From a virus, in the IMG/VR virus record IMGVR_UViG_3300049734_000358, positions 1 to 27,072 of that record: a DNA stretch of 27,072 nt; one strand, written 5' to 3'. How positions within the stretch are numbered: position 1 is the stretch's first letter; each line of letters starts with the position of its first letter. The notes under the pieces are model-generated. The model was not told the DNA's origin. It did no database searches and saw nothing but the letters and a program-made list of their open reading frames with translations. The position numbers were made by a program, and so were the translations under genes. This document shows positions 1 to 6,170 of this stretch, in pieces.

Positions 1-112
1 CGTAAACACGGGTGTTTACGTACTGGCCGCCCTGTGTGGTGTTGCCGTTCTCGACGCTGACAATGTGCGCCACGTTGATGAGAAGACCCTTGAAGGTAGC
101 GAACTTAGTCAT
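1..112 (-). CDS. Hypothetical small phage protein, partial at the window edge
   Basis: The minus strand is open from an ATG at 112 to the left edge, giving the first 37 residues (MTKFATFKGLLINVAHIVSV, then a Gly/Asn/Thr-rich turn and a Tyr/Val strand). The start overlaps the TAA of the upstream gene by 8 bases, matching the coupled arrangement of the whole arm. The alternation of hydrophobic strands around an NG turn resembles short all-beta phage proteins, but I do not recognise a family. The C-terminus lies outside the window. Confidence 0.6.
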   Translation of the reverse strand, partial: MTKFATFKGLLINVAHIVSVENGNTTQGGQYVNTRVY

Positions 113-413
113 CGAGCAGCCCCGGCTTGCGGACGTCGACCTTCTTGAACAGGTTGAGCGTCGTGGCCTCCGAGTCCTTGCAGCACTTGTCGACGGCCGC
201 CTTGCCGAAGGTGAGCTCGAGCGTCGGGCGGTCGAGCAGCCGGCGCACGGTGGTCTTCGGCACGGCCATGTAGTCGGCACCGACATAGTCGCCGGTGCGC
301 ATGATGTCGGACCGCAGCTCGTCGGCTTCGGCCTGCATTAACTTAATCTGCTCGCGCAGATCAGCCAGCCTATCGACAGGGTGACGGTTTCGTGTGATCT
401 TTGGTTTGGGCAT
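105..413 (-). CDS. Hypothetical phage protein (102 aa) with N-terminal coiled coil
   Basis: The start is placed at the ATG at 413 (MPKPKIT), not at the in-frame ATG 30 bases further upstream. A GGAG within the recurrent AACCTGGAG sequence (423-431) lies at ribosome-binding distance from 413 and would lie inside the longer reading. Residues about 14-45 (DRLADLREQIKLMQAEADEL) are a charged helix able to form a coiled coil. The second half is beta-like and ends in DVRKPGLLDD. The gene follows the primase-helicase gene and precedes the partial gene at the edge. This N-terminal helix plus beta pattern is common among uncharacterised phage early proteins; no function can be assigned. Confidence 0.75.
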   Translation of the reverse strand: MPKPKITRNRHPVDRLADLREQIKLMQAEADELRSDIMRTGDYVGADYMAVPKTTVRRLLDRPTLELTFGKAAVDKCCKDSEATTLNLFKKVDVRKPGLLDD

Positions 414-422
414 CGCGTTGCT

Positions 423-431
423 CTCCAGGTT
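423..431 (-). promoter_or_regulatory. AACCTGGAG start-associated motif, copy 1
   Basis: Exact 9-base AACCTGGAG on the minus strand, 9 bases before the ATG at 413. Its GGAG serves as ribosome-binding site; the conserved AACCT before it is not explained by pairing with 16S rRNA. Confidence 0.6.
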
Positions 432-446
432 GCGCGGTGTCAAGTG

Positions 447-475
447 ACGGCGGCTCGGTTCACCCCGGCCGCCGT
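447..475 (-). repeat. Stem-loop between primase-helicase and the 102-aa gene
   Basis: Perfect 8-bp arms ACGGCGGC (447-454) and GCCGCCGT (468-475) around a 13-base loop. No T tract follows on the minus strand, so it is not a classic intrinsic terminator; it may be a processing or attenuation structure in front of the next gene. Confidence 0.4.
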
Positions 476-482
476 TGCGATT

Positions 483-2648
483 CTATGTAACGGAATTATC
501 CGTCCACCGCAATAGGCCATAGAGATTTTCTCGCGGATTTTCACTGGGAAATTGCGCAAAATCTTCCACACGATCAATGGCGCGTCTAATTGTTGTGCGG
601 ATGTTGGCGTGAGACAGGCTGCGCGGGAAGCCTTCGATCACCAGCTTACCAGCATCGGCGATATCCTTAACAGTCGATGGCTTGCCCAGGTACTCGAGCG
701 CCAGCACCAGCTTCTCGCGAGCATTGCGCTCTCGCTGATTGCCGGAGCGATGCGCGGTGCCGCCCTTCCATTCGACCACAGCGGTGTCGATCACGGTCCC
801 GTCCGCCAGCGTGCCGATGTCGACCTTCTTCAACGAGAATTCACGGTCGAATTGGTCACCGTCGCGCACCTTGGTGACGGCGAACTTCTTGGAATCGGCG
901 ATCTCGATCTCGACATCGGTTGCCGCACGCAGCGCGCTCGAGCCGCGAGCACCGGCGGTGATGTCCTTGCCACTGTGGTGCACCCAGCCGACGAGCGTGT
1001 GATAGCGGTCGCGCAGGTCGTCGCCGTTCTTGACCAGGGTGGACATGTCCTGGGCGGTGTTCTCGTTGCCGGGTGCCATGACCCTGGCCAGGGTGTCGAA
1101 GACGATCATTTTGATAGGTTTGTCGATCCCGTCGATCACCGCCTTCAACTTCACGATGTCAGCCTTGCCGTCGAACATGTTGACCACCGCCGGCACCAGA
1201 TAGAAGTCGTCGCTGTTGCCGTGCAGATCGAGCAGGGCCTTGAGTCGACGGCGCACCGAACGCGGCGATTCGGCGGCGACATAGATGACAGCACCTTGCG
1301 CGACGCGGCGGCCGTCCCACTCGAGGCCGAGCGACACGCGATAGCAGAGATCGAGCACGGTGAATGTCTTGCCGCTGCCCGATGCGCCGTAGACGACAAA
1401 CATGCCCTGGGAGGGGAACAGTCCCTCGATAACGCCGATCTCGGTGTCGTCGAAGAGACCGGTCACCGACTCCGTCACCGACATCGCGCGGATCGAATCG
1501 ACATGCGCCTTCTGCGCCGCCGCCGCGTCGGCCGGCGATTCAAAGCCCTGGTCGATGGCTTCGCGCTGCAGCGCATCGGCGACGGTGCCGGCGACGTAGG
1601 AGAACAGCCGCTTTTCCTGGAAGGTCCTTTTGACCTTGACGCCGTAGGCGCACAGCAGCAGTGCGATATCCCCAGGCGGGACGTTGAAGCGGACGAGAGC
1701 GCGACAGAGAATATGGTCGTCCTTGCTGGTGTCGCCTGGGGTCGGGTTGGTCACCGGCCGCTTCACCGCCTTCTCGAGCGCCGGCGTGGTGCGCACCAGG
1801 GTTTGAAGATGCTCCGGCAAATGGTCGGGCTTGCCGAGCACCGCGACGAGTTCCGGCTCGGTGACGCCGTCCAGGTCGGTGATGGTGTCGTTGGATGGCT
1901 TCGCCAGATCTTCCGGCCTGATCACGCACAGCCGCCTGAGATTGGTGATCGAGGTCGACGGCCCGCCGTGATGCCACAGCCCCGACACGGAGCGCACGCG
2001 GCCGGCGTTTTTCTTGGCGGCGTTGGGCCAGTTGTAGGTGTAGGGCACGCGGAACAGATTGTTGACGCGGCAGGTCTTCTTATCCGCTCCAAAAGAGCGC
2101 GCCAGGGCCTTCACCATCGATTCGTACTGCGTGATGCCCTTCTCGATGTCCTCGAGCGGCATCAGCGTCGGCTTCACGAACTTGAAGACGACCTGCACGC
2201 CGTTGCCGCTGTCGATCACCGACGTCGGCACGCACAAATCGGTGCCGATCATGTTGTCGATCATCTCGCGCAGGCGCAGGCGCTCGTCCTCGAGCGGAAC
2301 GGTCTTGTCTGGATCGAAGTCGAGCACGACGCCGCGAAACTCGATGATGTCGTCCCTGGCAGGAACGTCCGAATGTTCATACCCGGCGCGGTTCGGCAGC
2401 CAGAACACCTGGAACTGTTGCTTCTCGTGCGCGCGGATGTAGCTGCGCATCGCATCAACGGATTTGGGGTCGCCGGTGTCGAAGGTCTGGCCGCGACCAC
2501 CGGGTCCTTCGGCCGGGATCATCACGACCGTTATCGGGCCGCCGTCGGCGAAATCGCAGAGGAACCGCGTCGCTTTGTCGGCGTCTGGTGCCAGGGTGTC
2601 GGGATAGAGGGTCTTGTAATTAACTGGATTCGCGTTATTTTCTGGCAT
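483..2648 (-). CDS. Primase-helicase fusion (AEP-type primase plus RepA-like RecA-fold ATPase)
   Basis: A 721-aa protein that probably primes and unwinds DNA at the phage replication fork. The N-terminal part has features of archaeo-eukaryotic-type (prim-pol) primases: an acidic motif VVLDFDPD at residues 107-114, DSGNGVQVVFKF at 146-157, and NLFRVPYTYNWP at 197-208, the pattern usual in the last core motif of such primases. The C-terminal part is a RepA/AAA_25-like ATPase: Walker A GASGSGKT at 421-428, AES near 459-461, Walker B MIVFDTL at 514-520 and HHSGKD at 557-562. ATG 2648 is preferred over the ATG at 2735 because AAGGACAG lies 7 bases upstream and the extra 29 residues overlap a terminator-like hairpin. 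Family calls are from motifs seen by eye; the enzymatic role is inferred. Confidence 0.85.
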   Translation of the reverse strand: MPENNANPVNYKTLYPDTLAPDADKATRFLCDFADGGPITVVMIPAEGPGGRGQTFDTGDPKSVDAMRSYIRAHEKQQFQVFWLPNRAGYEHSDVPARDDIIEFRGVVLDFDPDKTVPLEDERLRLREMIDNMIGTDLCVPTSVIDSGNGVQVVFKFVKPTLMPLEDIEKGITQYESMVKALARSFGADKKTCRVNNLFRVPYTYNWPNAAKKNAGRVRSVSGLWHHGGPSTSITNLRRLCVIRPEDLAKPSNDTITDLDGVTEPELVAVLGKPDHLPEHLQTLVRTTPALEKAVKRPVTNPTPGDTSKDDHILCRALVRFNVPPGDIALLLCAYGVKVKRTFQEKRLFSYVAGTVADALQREAIDQGFESPADAAAAQKAHVDSIRAMSVTESVTGLFDDTEIGVIEGLFPSQGMFVVYGASGSGKTFTVLDLCYRVSLGLEWDGRRVAQGAVIYVAAESPRSVRRRLKALLDLHGNSDDFYLVPAVVNMFDGKADIVKLKAVIDGIDKPIKMIVFDTLARVMAPGNENTAQDMSTLVKNGDDLRDRYHTLVGWVHHSGKDITAGARGSSALRAATDVEIEIADSKKFAVTKVRDGDQFDREFSLKKVDIGTLADGTVIDTAVVEWKGGTAHRSGNQRERNAREKLVLALEYLGKPSTVKDIADAGKLVIEGFPRSLSHANIRTTIRRAIDRVEDFAQFPSENPRENLYGLLRWTDNSVT

Positions 2649-2714
2649 GACTGCTGTCCTTTTGCGAGGCTGCGGTTCTTGACTGTGAACCTTGGCGGGT
2701 GAGCAGTTGAATGA

Positions 2715-2748
2715 AAATGGCCGGCGATGTGGCAACCGCCGGCCATTT
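2715..2748 (-). terminator. Intrinsic terminator-like hairpin upstream of primase-helicase
   Basis: Perfect 12-bp arms AAATGGCCGGCG (2715-2726) and CGCCGGCCATTT (2737-2748) with a 10-base loop. On the minus strand the stem ends in TTTTCATT; on the plus strand it ends in ATTTATTTT. It sits between the stop of the zinc-ribbon gene (2760) and the primase-helicase start (2648), so it could end or attenuate the small-gene transcript, and could work in both directions. Confidence 0.6.
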
Positions 2749-2759
2749 ATTTTGCCGGT

Positions 2760-2966
2760 TCACGGCAGGACGCGCAACAGCAATTCTTCGGCACCATAAA
2801 CCGCCGGCTCGCCGCAGGCTTCGCATTCGTATTTCCTGGCGTCCGGCTCGACGCCGGTCTGCTCGTTGCCGCATTCCACGCACAGGCCGGGATCGTCCAG
2901 CGTCATGCGGTGGCGCTCGCAAGCCTGCATCAGGCGCTCGAGCGTGATCGTGTGATGCACCTTCAT
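2760..2966 (-). CDS. Small zinc-ribbon-like phage protein (68 aa)
   Basis: Two CxxC pairs (CVEC at residues 29-32, CEAC at 48-51) separated by 15 residues predict a zinc ribbon. The stretch GVEPDARKYECEACGEPAVY is typical of a family of small uncharacterised phage zinc proteins. The ATG at 2966 has GGAAGGA 5 bases upstream. A GTG at 3029 in the same frame overlaps the preceding stop as GTGA, like other genes here, and would add 21 residues (start KRAEAVNLAW), so that longer form cannot be excluded. A DNA, RNA or protein contact role is plausible, but none is shown. Confidence 0.8.
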   Translation of the reverse strand: MKVHHTITLERLMQACERHRMTLDDPGLCVECGNEQTGVEPDARKYECEACGEPAVYGAEELLLRVLP

Positions 2967-3025
2967 GTTTTCCTTCCAATATTGTCGAGCGCGTCGCCAA
3001 GCGAGATTGACCGCTTCGGCTCGCT

Positions 3026-3184
3026 TCACGGCCACTTGCCCATCTCCACCGCCAGCAGCAACAGCAGCTTGCGGCGCTGGTCTTCCTCGAGCGCCAGGAG
3101 GAATTGCTCGCGCTCGTCGCGCTCGGTGTCGAGGAAGAGCTCCAGCAGCACCAGCGCCTCGAGGTCCTGTTCGATGTCGATCAT
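3026..3184 (-). CDS. Hypothetical small acidic helical protein (52 aa)
   Basis: The start at 3184 overlaps the preceding stop as ATGA, and a purine-rich GGGGGG lies just upstream inside the previous gene. The protein is almost entirely charged helix with repeated Leu (LEALVLLELFLDTERDERE, then RRKLLLLLAVEMGKWP), consistent with a small coiled-coil or helical-hairpin protein. There is no recognisable family. It is one of eight consecutive overlapping small genes. Confidence 0.6.
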   Translation of the reverse strand: MIDIEQDLEALVLLELFLDTERDEREQFLLALEEDQRRKLLLLLAVEMGKWP

Positions 3185-3396
3185 TCCCAGCCCCCCAGCC
3201 AGCGCACGATGTCGCCTTTGTTGGAAACGCCGCGCCCGCGATAGAACCAGTTCTTGGTGCCGCTGTTTGGGTAGTAGTGCAGCGACACCGAGCGGGTGTT
3301 GATCTTGATGGTGAAGAGGCTGCCCTGGCGCTTGGCGATCTGGATGGCGCAATAGAGCATCTCATCGAGCAGTGCGTTGGCTTCGTCCTTGGTCAT
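3181..3396 (-). CDS. Hypothetical protein (71 aa)
   Basis: The start MTKDEANALL at 3396 is chosen because it overlaps the preceding TGA as ATGA and has AACCTGGAG at 3405-3413. An N-terminal helix (residues about 3-22) is followed by an alternating strand segment (FTIKINTRSVSLHYY) and an aromatic, basic tail ending WLGGWE. No family is recognised. The AACCTGGAGAAA that acts as its leader is at the same time the coding sequence for Asn-Leu-Glu-Lys near the end of the gene before it. Confidence 0.7.
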   Translation of the reverse strand: MTKDEANALLDEMLYCAIQIAKRQGSLFTIKINTRSVSLHYYPNSGTKNWFYRGRGVSNKGDIVRWLGGWE

Positions 3397-3587
3397 TCGT
3401 ATTTCTCCAGGTTGAATTCCTTGCTGCCGGTGTGCAGGCACTTCGGCAAGGTGATGCGCTTCTTGATCAGCGACTCGAGGCTGACGCCGTTGCCTTCACC
3501 CTCACCACGCAGCGACTGGCGCATGACGTTGCGGTCCTGCATCTGTCTCGAGACGCGGAAATTCTTGACGTCGACGACCGGTCTCAT
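3393..3587 (-). CDS. Hypothetical basic protein (64 aa)
   Basis: The start MRPVVDVKNFRV at 3587 is supported by CTGGAG 5 bases upstream and by ATGA overlap with the 39-aa membrane-protein gene. The protein is basic, with a short strand (VVDVKNFRV), an Arg/Gln-rich middle and a tail with one Cys (LPKCLHTGSKEFNLEKYE). The stop overlaps the next start as ATGA. I do not recognise it. An upstream in-frame extension to 3845 is a shadow of two other genes and is not used. Confidence 0.6.
   Translation of the reverse strand: MRPVVDVKNFRVSRQMQDRNVMRQSLRGEGEGNGVSLESLIKKRITLPKCLHTGSKEFNLEKYE
3405..3413 (-). promoter_or_regulatory. AACCTGGAG start-associated motif, copy 2
   Basis: Exact copy, 8 bases before the ATG at 3396, embedded in the last codons of the upstream gene. 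Confidence 0.6.
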
Positions 3588-3703
3588 GGGAACTCCAGAT
3601 GCGGTACGTGGATCGATGCGCAGTGGTTGTCCGCTGCGCCGGTGACGAGGTTGGCGATCATCAAGGCGATGACCGCCAACACGAGCAGGTCGGTGAGCCT
3701 CAC
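3584..3703 (-). CDS. Very small single-helix membrane protein (39 aa, GTG start)
   Basis: GTG at 3703 overlaps the preceding stop as GTGA, and the TGA at 3584-3586 overlaps the next ATG as ATGA, so the frame fits exactly between its neighbours. Residues 3-21 (LTDLLVLAVIALMIANLV) form one hydrophobic helix, followed by a short polar tail with His and Cys (TGAADNHCASIHVPH). Small one-helix phage proteins can be holins, spanin parts or host-membrane modulators, but nothing here separates these. It is easily missed because of its size and GTG start. Confidence 0.55.
   Translation of the reverse strand: MRLTDLLVLAVIALMIANLVTGAADNHCASIHVPHLEFP
3593..3600 (-). promoter_or_regulatory. Variant start-associated motif (ATCTGGAG)
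   Basis: ATCTGGAG on the minus strand, 5 bases before the ATG at 3587; it keeps CTGGAG of the common motif but not the AAC. Confidence 0.4.
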
Positions 3704-3897
3704 AGCGCGTCCACCAGCTTGGCCTCAGCCAGGATGGCACCGGCGGCGAAGCGCGCCTTGCCAGACTTGTTGTTGTAGGCGTTGGTGCCGATCCGCTTGG
3801 CCAGCTTGTCGATGTCGATCCACAGGTCGACGCGCACTTGCACATAGCGGCCCTTGTTCTGGTTCCAGACGCGCACGTAGCGAAAGAAGGTCGCCAT
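3700..3897 (-). CDS. Hypothetical protein (65 aa)
   Basis: ATG at 3897 shares one base with the preceding stop (TGATG). The N-terminus is aromatic and basic (FFRYVRVWNQNKGRYVQVRV), beta-like, followed by helices (DIDKLAKRIG and RFAAGAILAEAKLVDAL). The general shape, a strand hairpin then helices, is that of small nucleic-acid or protein-binding phage early proteins, but no family is recognised. It ends in a GTGA overlap with the small membrane-protein gene. Confidence 0.65.
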   Translation of the reverse strand: MATFFRYVRVWNQNKGRYVQVRVDLWIDIDKLAKRIGTNAYNNKSGKARFAAGAILAEAKLVDAL

Positions 3898-4157
3898 CAG
3901 AAACCCCTCTTCATCGGGAAGTCGGCATCAGGCAGACCGGCGAGCGGTGCCAGGGCGGCGGCCTTGCGGGCGTCATCCCTGGCCGCCAGCTTCGGCGTCG
4001 CCAGGATGGCGGCGGCGCGATAGCGCCGCTCATGCAGGGTATGGGCGATGTCCTCGCGCCGCTCCCAGTGGTCGGCATCGAGCGCGCTGGATTCGATCTC
4101 CAGGCGGGCGATGTGAGCGATGGTGTCCACCAGCTCAAGGGCTTGATCGAAGGTCAT
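3897..4157 (-). CDS. Hypothetical helical protein (86 aa)
   Basis: Start MTFDQALELVDTIAH at 4157, with AACCTGGAG at 4169-4177 and an ATGA overlap with the previous stop; upstream in-frame ATGs would run through the previous gene. The protein is mainly helical (residues 3-60), rich in Ala, Arg and Glu, with a short tail LPDADFPMKRGF. No known family. Confidence 0.7.
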   Translation of the reverse strand: MTFDQALELVDTIAHIARLEIESSALDADHWERREDIAHTLHERRYRAAAILATPKLAARDDARKAAALAPLAGLPDADFPMKRGF

Positions 4158-4336
4158 TTCGGGTTTCTCTCCAGGTTGCGGATGGTGACTTCCAGCAGCA
4201 GCAGGCGGTCGAGATACTGTCGCCGCCAGCCCTTGTTGCGGAGGATCATGCGGATGCAATTGTGCAAATGCCTATCCTCCATCCGGCGCACCGGGATGAG
4301 ACGCCCATCCCGGCAGCGCCAAATCGTGTCCCTCAT
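4154..4336 (-). CDS. Hypothetical small phage protein with HLHN motif (60 aa)
   Basis: The start MRDTIWRCRDGRLIPV at 4336 overlaps the stop of the SprT-like gene as ATGA. The pattern W-x-x-x-DG-x-x-IPV-x-x-M-x-x-x-HLHN-x-IRM is a recurring arrangement in short uncharacterised phage proteins. The C-terminal half is a basic helix (RRQYLDRLLLLEVTIRNLER). Its role is unknown. The last codons contain the AACCTGGAG leader of the next gene. Confidence 0.7.
   Translation of the reverse strand: MRDTIWRCRDGRLIPVRRMEDRHLHNCIRMILRNKGWRRQYLDRLLLLEVTIRNLERNPK
4169..4177 (-). promoter_or_regulatory. AACCTGGAG start-associated motif, copy 3
   Basis: Exact copy, 11 bases before the ATG at 4157, inside the end of the 60-aa gene (codes for Asn-Leu-Glu). 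Confidence 0.6.
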
Positions 4337-4992
4337 TTGAGGTGGAATAGCCCGTCGCAGCACAGGCAGGCGGCTTCGAAGTTGTCGCGGGCGACGCGCA
4401 CCTTGACCGGCGGCACACAGTCACACTCAAAGAGCCGCAGGCGCGAGCCTGAGCCCTTGCCTTGCGACTTGCCGCCGCGCGTGCCGACACCGGCACTGCA
4501 CGGCTTCAGCTTGAGCAGGCCAGGGCGCTGGCCGGTCAGCAGCGCATTCCCCGGCATCAGCTTCGACAGGTCGAGCGGCGTGCCGTCCTTCGGCGTGGGC
4601 AGGCGGATGATGGCTTCGCGGATGTCCGGCGCAAAATGCGCCCAGGTATAGGCGGTGCCGGCGGCGCGCACGCAGCGCAGCCCCAGCTTGTCGCAAGCGG
4701 TGTGCCAATCAGCACCATGGCCGGCCTTCCAGCCGGCCAGGACGTGACCGAGCTCATGCAGGGTCGTGCCAGCCAGTTGCACGTTGGATTCCTGGTGCAG
4801 GGCATTGATGGCGACGAACGGCACCGCTTCGGTGCCGCCGTTTTTCCAGCGGTTGTAATAGGTCACTCCGCGCGTGCCGTCGGGACCAGCGCCATAGCAG
4901 AGCTTGACGTCGCGGACGATGGCGGCATCGGTCGAGCTCAACTTGCTGGCGGCGATGTCGGCTATCGCGCCGACGAATTCTTCATGTGTCAT
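4333..4992 (-). CDS. SprT-like zinc metalloprotease (219 aa)
   Basis: Residues 78-97 hold the metalloprotease signature: HELGH at 79-83, followed by GWKAGHGADWH, in which His92 is the likely third zinc ligand and the Trp/His spacing matches the SprT family. The C-terminus has paired cysteines (FECDC, then CLCC) like a degenerate SprT zinc ribbon. SprT/Spartan proteins bind DNA, and eukaryotic members cut DNA-bound proteins; the phage role is not established. Start at 4992 is supported by AACCTGGAG at 5001-5009. Position behind a palindrome-rich leader suggests a new transcription unit begins here. Confidence 0.8.
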   Translation of the reverse strand: MTHEEFVGAIADIAASKLSSTDAAIVRDVKLCYGAGPDGTRGVTYYNRWKNGGTEAVPFVAINALHQESNVQLAGTTLHELGHVLAGWKAGHGADWHTACDKLGLRCVRAAGTAYTWAHFAPDIREAIIRLPTPKDGTPLDLSKLMPGNALLTGQRPGLLKLKPCSAGVGTRGGKSQGKGSGSRLRLFECDCVPPVKVRVARDNFEAACLCCDGLFHLK

Positions 4993-5000
4993 GGGACAAT

Positions 5001-5009
5001 CTCCAGGTT
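5001..5009 (-). promoter_or_regulatory. AACCTGGAG start-associated motif, copy 4
   Basis: Exact copy, 8 bases before the ATG at 4992. The inverted repeats at 5017-5061 lie directly upstream. Confidence 0.65.
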
Positions 5010-5016
5010 TGTCCGT

Positions 5017-5061
5017 CTCGTTTAAACGAGGAACCGTTACAAGTCAACTCACTTGTAACGG
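5017..5061 (-). promoter_or_regulatory. Two palindromic elements before the SprT-like gene
   Basis: A 14-bp perfect palindrome CTCGTTTAAACGAG (5017-5030) is followed by an 11-bp inverted repeat, CCGTTACAAGT (5034-5044) and ACTTGTAACGG (5051-5061), with a 6-base spacer. The repeat overlaps the stop of the membrane-protein gene. Both are well placed for an operator or an RNA structure controlling the next gene. On the minus strand TTGACT at 5054-5049 could be a -35 box, but no good -10 follows. Confidence 0.6.
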
Positions 5062-5333
5062 AACGCTGCGAAAATAATCATGCCCACCGCCGCCACCGCC
5101 ATCGACGGGAAAAACCAGAAAAACGGGATGACGATAGCGGCAGCCAAAGGCTGCTCGATCTCAGGCCGATAGGCAATGTTGTAGAGCCCCATCGCCAGGA
5201 ACGGCACCACCGGCGCGAGCCACACATAGACCCAGGTGCGCACCACCCTGGCCGCCAGACTGGGTGCCGACACGGCGGCGCGCACACCGTGCACGAGCGC
5301 CGCGTCGACAATCTGTTCGCGAACCTTAGCCAT
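5049..5333 (-). CDS. Small membrane protein with two or three helices (94 aa)
   Basis: Hydrophobic segments at about residues 31-50 (VRTWVYVWLAPVVPFLAMGL) and 63-90 (LAAAIVIPFFWFFPSMAVAA, continuing VGMIIFAAF) predict two membrane spans, the second long enough for a tight hairpin. The N-terminus is amphipathic. The start overlaps the preceding gene by 8 bases. The topology fits a class II holin-like or other inner-membrane phage protein, but no lysis gene is adjacent, so function is open. Confidence 0.7.
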   Translation of the reverse strand: MAKVREQIVDAALVHGVRAAVSAPSLAARVVRTWVYVWLAPVVPFLAMGLYNIAYRPEIEQPLAAAIVIPFFWFFPSMAVAAVGMIIFAAFRYK

Positions 5334-5694
5334 GATTGATCACCGGCACCGAATTCAGCTTCATCTCGACTGTCTTCAGCCCCTGGCGCTCAATCGTGGC
5401 ATCGAGCCATAGCTGCGCCTGCCACCGCCAATCGCGCGGCATTTCACGGTGCATCGCGGGATGAGCGACGAACGAGCGCAACATCAGCGGCCCCAGGTCG
5501 GTGACACGGAATCCCGATGCGAAGTCGCTCAGGATCGAGGGTCGGTTGTTGTGGTCGCGCTGCAGCACAAACGCACGTTTGCGCTTGCTGCCGGTGCCGA
5601 GCTCGAGCCATATCTTGTGCCCGGTGCGCTTCTCGAGCACCGGCGGATGATCATTGTCCGCGAAAGTCGGGACGTTAAACTCAATCGTTTTCAT
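5326..5694 (-). CDS. Hypothetical protein (122 aa)
   Basis: Start MKTIEFNVPTF at 5694, preferred over the ATG at 5730 because AACCTGGAG lies at 5703-5711 and the longer form reads through it. The first half is beta-like (IEFNVPTF, HKIWLELGTG, KRAFVLQRD); the middle (FRVTDLGPLMLRSFVAHPAM) and a Trp-rich helix (DWRWQAQLWLDATIERQG) follow. I recognise no family. Confidence 0.7.
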   Translation of the reverse strand: MKTIEFNVPTFADNDHPPVLEKRTGHKIWLELGTGSKRKRAFVLQRDHNNRPSILSDFASGFRVTDLGPLMLRSFVAHPAMHREMPRDWRWQAQLWLDATIERQGLKTVEMKLNSVPVINHG

Positions 5695-5702
5695 TGCCTT
5701 CA

Positions 5703-5711
5703 CTCCAGGTT
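5703..5711 (-). promoter_or_regulatory. AACCTGGAG start-associated motif, copy 5
   Basis: Exact copy, 8 bases before the ATG at 5694; a GAACG-tgat-CGTTC inverted repeat (5713-5726) sits directly upstream. Confidence 0.65.
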
Positions 5712-5728
5712 TGAACGTGATCGTTCCC

Positions 5729-5753
5729 AATGGGGCCGCCGCGCGGCCCCATT
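5729..5753 (-). repeat. Strong GC-rich hairpin after the 65-aa gene
   Basis: Perfect 11-bp arms AATGGGGCCGC (5729-5739) and GCGGCCCCATT (5743-5753) with a 3-base loop, just after the stop at 5762. No U tract follows, so it is terminator-like or a pause/processing site. A smaller inverted repeat at 5713-5726 separates it from the AACCTGGAG motif. Confidence 0.5.
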
Positions 5754-5761
5754 AAACTCGA

Positions 5762-5959
5762 TCACAGGTGCGCCACCATGCGGCGACGCGCCTTCCGATG
5801 CGCCTCGGTCGAATAGACCTTCACTACCTTTTCGACACCGCCGAAGCTGACTTCGGCCTTCACGCACCCTCGATAAGCGGCTTCGCTCTTATTCGGTGCG
5901 AAAACCTCGACGGTGCCTTCGACACCGTCGAGGTAGCGAATAACCACAATCCACCGCAT
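5762..5959 (-). CDS. Hypothetical small protein (65 aa)
   Basis: Start MRWIVVIRYLDG at 5959 with GGAGGG 8 bases upstream and a TGATG overlap with the preceding stop. It is a small alpha/beta protein: strand RWIVVIRY, strand GTVEVFAPN, helix KSEAAYRGCVKAE, strand KVVKVYS, and a basic tail (HRKARRRMVAHL). No family recognised. It pairs with the preceding 63-aa gene as a two-gene unit behind the best promoter on this arm. Confidence 0.7.
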   Translation of the reverse strand: MRWIVVIRYLDGVEGTVEVFAPNKSEAAYRGCVKAEVSFGGVEKVVKVYSTEAHRKARRRMVAHL

Positions 5960-6150
5960 CAAACACCCTCCGGTTCCTGGTCGAGAATCTCGACAATCGA
6001 AACCCTCCGCCATGCGTGGATACTCAGGTAAGGCGAATTGCGGTTGCGCATTTCACCGGCGAACTTGACCGCTTCGGCGTGCGTATCGAAATCAGCGAAC
6101 GTGTCGCGGGTGATCAGAGGGTAATAAACGCGCCATAGAATTTTGGCCAT
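5959..6150 (-). CDS. Hypothetical small protein (63 aa)
   Basis: Start MAKILWRVYYPL at 6150 with AACCTGGAG at 6159-6167. The pattern is strand (ILWRVYYPLI), turn, helix (HAEAVKFAGEMRN), strand (SPYLSIHAWRRVSIVEI), a small alpha/beta fold often seen in phage early genes of unknown role. Translation of the next gene is probably coupled through TGATG. The promoter at 6178-6206 would give this gene a leader of only about 20 bases. Confidence 0.7.
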   Translation of the reverse strand: MAKILWRVYYPLITRDTFADFDTHAEAVKFAGEMRNRNSPYLSIHAWRRVSIVEILDQEPEGV

Positions 6151-6158
6151 GTGATTTT

Positions 6159-6167
6159 CTCCAGGTT
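6159..6167 (-). promoter_or_regulatory. AACCTGGAG start-associated motif, copy 6
   Basis: Exact copy, 8 bases before the ATG at 6150; CCGTTAC (6171-6177) lies 3 bases upstream. Confidence 0.65.
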
Positions 6168-6170
6168 TCA

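Noticed and set aside
1-20. CGTAAACAC-gg-GTGTTTACG palindrome
   Set aside because: Lies inside the coding part of the partial gene and is cut by the window edge; without flanking sequence it cannot be told from chance.
12-341. 109-aa plus-strand frame at the left edge
   Set aside because: Opposite two minus-strand genes that have proper starts; composition is that of a shadow.
415-443. TTGACA at 443-438 on the minus strand as a -35 box
   Set aside because: No -10-like hexamer at 16-18 bases; it falls just before a ribosome site.
552-2702. 716-aa open frame on the plus strand
   Set aside because: It lies entirely opposite the primase-helicase gene, is His/Arg/Asp-rich like typical antisense shadows of GC-rich genes, and has no ribosome site or motif.
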